Source: Acidobacteriota bacterium
GTDB lineage: Bacteria; Acidobacteriota; UBA6911; RPQK01; JADFOI01
DNA length: 15,294 bases
Direction: 5' to 3'
NCBI GenBank assembly: GCA_022545645.1
Contig: JACZQQ010000041.1
Span: forward strand, 1-15,294
Part shown: piece by piece, positions 12,983-15,294 of the stretch
Position numbering within the stretch: position 1 is the first letter of the stretch
Layout of the letters: every line of letters starts with the position of its first letter
The notes under the pieces: model-generated
What the model saw: the letters and a program-made list of their open reading frames with translations, nothing else
What the model was told of the DNA's origin: nothing
The model's database searches: none
Translations under genes and position numbers: made by a program

Positions 12983-14906
12983 CACTTTTTATCTGACTAC
13001 TCCGCTCTATTACGTCAACGGCGTTCCTCATGTGGGACACACCTATACGTCTGTCATCGCTGATGCGATTGCCCGTTACAAGAGGATGTGTGGTTTGCAG
13101 GTCTGCTCTCTGACCGGCACGGATGAACATGGGCTCAAAATTGAGAGGGCCGCCCGCCAACAGGGTCTGTCTCCTCAAAAGTTCACCACTACCTACGCTG
13201 CCACCTTTAGGCAAGCCTGGAAGAAATTGGGCCTCACTTTCGATGAATTTATCCGCACCACAGAAAAGAGACATGGTGAGGCCGTAGTGGAGATTTTCGA
13301 AAGGATCAAAGAGAACAATTTTATCTACCTGGGCGAATATAGTGGGAACTATTGCGTCAACTGTGAGGCCTACACCCCCGAGGGTGTGACGGATTGTCCC
13401 GACTGCGGGCGCCCTACAGAGTTCATGACCGAGGAGAGCTATTTCTTTAAGCTCTCGGCTTTTGAGGAAAAGCTTCTGAACTTCTACGACTCCAACCCCG
13501 ACTTTGTCATCCCCGCCACCCGGATGAATGAGATTGTGAGCTTCGTCAAGGGGGGCCTCAAGGATTTGAGTATCAGCCGCACCTCTTTTAGTTGGGGAAT
13601 TCCAATACCTGGAGATGAGAAACACATCTTTTATGTCTGGTTTGATGCCCTCACGGGCTATCTTGCTGGAATTGGCTTTGCCCGCCAATCGGAAAACTTT
13701 GAACAGTATTGGCCCGCCGATGTCCAACTCATCGGTAAAGATATTCTCCGTTTTCACGCCGTTTATTGGCCTGCCTTCCTGATTGCAGCCGGATTGGAAC
13801 CACCGCGTCATATCCTGGTCAATGGATGGTGGACCGTAGAGGGTGAGAAAATGTCCAAGTCCAGAGGTAATACCATCACTACGGATGAACTCATCAAGCT
13901 GGTTCCATCCGATTACGTTAAGTATTTCCTGCTTCGCGAAATTCCCATCGGTGCGGATGGAAACTTTTCCTACAAACTCTTGCTGAAGCGAGTGAATAGT
14001 GATTTGGCCAACGACCTGGGCAACCTGTCCAATCGGATCCTGACCATGATTGAGAGTAATTGCAAGGGTCAGATTCCTGAATCTGGAGAGGCTGAAACCA
14101 GAGATGAAGAACTCAAGCAATTCAGTAGCGAGACGATTGATTTGTTTCGTAAGAATTTCGATAGCCTGCAAATCAATAAGGCCATTGAAAATGTGTGGGA
14201 ATTGATATCCATGGTGAATAAATACATTGTCGCGAATGAACCCTGGGCCATGGGGGCCGACCCTGCGAAGAAAGATCGGCTGGGAACCGTTCTCTATTAT
14301 TCGGCAGAGACCTTGAGGATCATCGCTATCTTGATGGCTCCCATTATTCCCACCGGGACTGCTTCAATTCTGAAGCAGCTAGGAGTTTCCAAGCCTATTG
14401 AAGACCACAGGATCCCCCAATTGGCCTGGGGAGAGCTAGAAATGGGTTCTCCCATCGGAAAGATCCAGGCCATCTATCCACGTCTTGACCAGGAGGAACT
14501 CTTGAGCCGTGTCGAAGAAGAAAGACAACAGAAGGAATCTCCCTCTCCGGCCGCCCAGGATACGGATGTGACCGCGCAGAAAGAGGAGATCGGGATTGAA
14601 GACTTCGCCAAGGTGGAGATGAGGGTGGGGAAAATCGTTTCAGCGGAGAGAGTCCCGAAATCAGATAAGCTGCTCAAGGTACAGGTGGACATTGGATCAG
14701 AAGTCCGTCAAGTGGTGGCGGGCATCGGTGAGGAGTACGCTCCTGAAGAATTACCAGGTCGTCTGGTAGCGGTGGTGACGAATCTGAAGCCGGTCAAGCT
14801 CATGGGTGTCGAATCGAACGGGATGCTTGTGGCGGCCGCAAATAAGGGTAAGCCGGTTCTTGTCGCTTTCAATGAACCCGTTCGACTGGGCGCAAGACTC
14901 CAGTAA
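12975..14906 (+). CDS. metG: Methionyl-tRNA synthetase
   Basis: A 643-residue class I synthetase that charges both initiator and elongator tRNA(Met). It shows the HIGH-type motif PHVGH (18-22), GTDEHG (48-53), a single zinc-knuckle with Cys127/Cys130 and Cys141/Cys144, the WWTVEGEKMSKSRGN region with KMSKS at 292-296, the helical anticodon-binding domain (about 330-510) and a C-terminal OB-fold tRNA-binding domain (about 540-643, FAKVEMRVGKIV). Between the last two lies a polar linker (about 510-538). The ATG overlaps the last codons of larC (ATGAGTGA), and tatD begins at its stop (TAATG), so the three genes form one translationally coupled unit. Confidence 0.97.
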   Translation: MSDTFYLTTPLYYVNGVPHVGHTYTSVIADAIARYKRMCGLQVCSLTGTDEHGLKIERAARQQGLSPQKFTTTYAATFRQAWKKLGLTFDEFIRTTEKRHGEAVVEIFERIKENNFIYLGEYSGNYCVNCEAYTPEGVTDCPDCGRPTEFMTEESYFFKLSAFEEKLLNFYDSNPDFVIPATRMNEIVSFVKGGLKDLSISRTSFSWGIPIPGDEKHIFYVWFDALTGYLAGIGFARQSENFEQYWPADVQLIGKDILRFHAVYWPAFLIAAGLEPPRHILVNGWWTVEGEKMSKSRGNTITTDELIKLVPSDYVKYFLLREIPIGADGNFSYKLLLKRVNSDLANDLGNLSNRILTMIESNCKGQIPESGEAETRDEELKQFSSETIDLFRKNFDSLQINKAIENVWELISMVNKYIVANEPWAMGADPAKKDRLGTVLYYSAETLRIIAILMAPIIPTGTASILKQLGVSKPIEDHRIPQLAWGELEMGSPIGKIQAIYPRLDQEELLSRVEEERQQKESPSPAAQDTDVTAQKEEIGIEDFAKVEMRVGKIVSAERVPKSDKLLKVQVDIGSEVRQVVAGIGEEYAPEELPGRLVAVVTNLKPVKLMGVESNGMLVAAANKGKPVLVAFNEPVRLGARLQ

Positions 14907-15294
14907 TGTTCATTGACTCTCATGCTCATCTGGATTCTCCTGATTTTCAACCCGATTTAGAAGAGGTTCTCGAGAGAGCAAAGGATGCCGGTGTATCCAC
15001 GATCTTGACCATCGGTTGTGTCGAAGAAGGAGTCGAGAGCATCGATTCGTTTGTGCGACTCGTGGAGGACCATGAGTGCTTGTATGGGAGTATGGGTGTT
15101 CATCCTCACGATGCCCGCTTCTATCATGATGGGCTGGGAGAGCAGATCCAGCAGCTCATGGAGCACCCCAAGGTTCTAGGCTGGGGAGAAATTGGATTGG
15201 ATTTCCGCTATGACAATTCTCCTCGCTCTCAACAAATTGAGGCGTTCAGAGGGCAGCTTCGAAGGGCTCGAGAAGCCGCCAAACCCGTTGTCAT
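14906..15294 (+). CDS. tatD: TatD-family metal-dependent hydrolase (DNase), N-terminal part, cut by the window edge
   Basis: The first 129 codons of a TatD-like TIM-barrel hydrolase; family members are two-metal 3'-5' exonucleases. The frame opens with the metal-binding FIDSHAHLD (His6, His8), then GVHPHD (65-69) and GEIGLDF with the bridging Glu95. The rest, including the later His and Asp ligands, lies beyond the right edge. The ATG overlaps the metG stop codon by one base (TAATG), and the metG-tatD pairing is common in bacteria, which supports the call. The tatD name does not tie it to the twin-arginine pathway functionally. Confidence 0.93.
   Translation, partial: MFIDSHAHLDSPDFQPDLEEVLERAKDAGVSTILTIGCVEEGVESIDSFVRLVEDHECLYGSMGVHPHDARFYHDGLGEQIQQLMEHPKVLGWGEIGLDFRYDNSPRSQQIEAFRGQLRRAREAAKPVV

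Noticed and set aside
12960..14171. 403-codon open frame on the minus strand
   Set aside because: Antisense shadow of metG and larC; the plus-strand proteins have complete family motifs, including HIGH and KMSKS.

Overview
The window is a bacterial chromosome segment, compact and of moderate G+C, packed with housekeeping genes on both strands. The gene content (a complete ffh-rpsP-khpA-rimM-trmD-rplS cluster, selB, tatA, larC, a lone type III polyketide synthase) and several protein sequence habits fit an uncultured Acidobacteriota-like bacterium. That assignment is an inference from memory of protein families; no rRNA or other phylogenetic marker in the window settles it.

Layout. (1) Positions 1-2775, minus strand: selB (selenocysteine-specific elongation factor), then tatA (twin-arginine translocase subunit), then a 221-bp structured element bounded by perfect 17-bp inverted repeats, then the 5' end of der (ribosome-assembly GTPase), which runs off the left edge. 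(2) Positions 2824-7297, plus strand: ffh, rpsP, khpA, rimM, trmD, rplS, a small two-helix membrane protein of unknown function, and a ThiE/TenI-family gene. This is the classical SRP / ribosomal protein / tRNA and rRNA maturation operon with two additions at its 3' end. (3) Positions 7274-7504: convergent intergenic region made of GC-rich hairpins flanking a large inverted repeat built from an AT-rich heptamer. (4) Positions 7509-11609, minus strand: argS, a secreted coiled-coil-rich protein that is split by a frameshift, and a type III polyketide synthase, tightly spaced. (5) Positions 11610-11761: divergent control region with overlapping back-to-back promoters, a six-unit octamer tandem repeat and a 13-bp perfect hairpin in the argS leader. 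(6) Positions 11762-15294, plus strand: larC, metG and the first 129 codons of tatD, all overlapping by 1-8 bp.

Functionally most of the window serves translation: aminoacylation (ArgS, MetG), recoding (SelB), ribosome assembly (Der, RimM, KhpA, S16, L19), tRNA modification (TrmD), and protein targeting (Ffh, TatA). I found no CRISPR array, tRNA, rRNA, transposase or defence system. The points most worth a second look are: SelB with His in place of the G4 Asp, the TIR-bounded element next to der, the frameshift in the secreted protein gene, the mutually exclusive hairpins at the thiE end, and the divergent argS/larC promoter with its repeat-rich leader.
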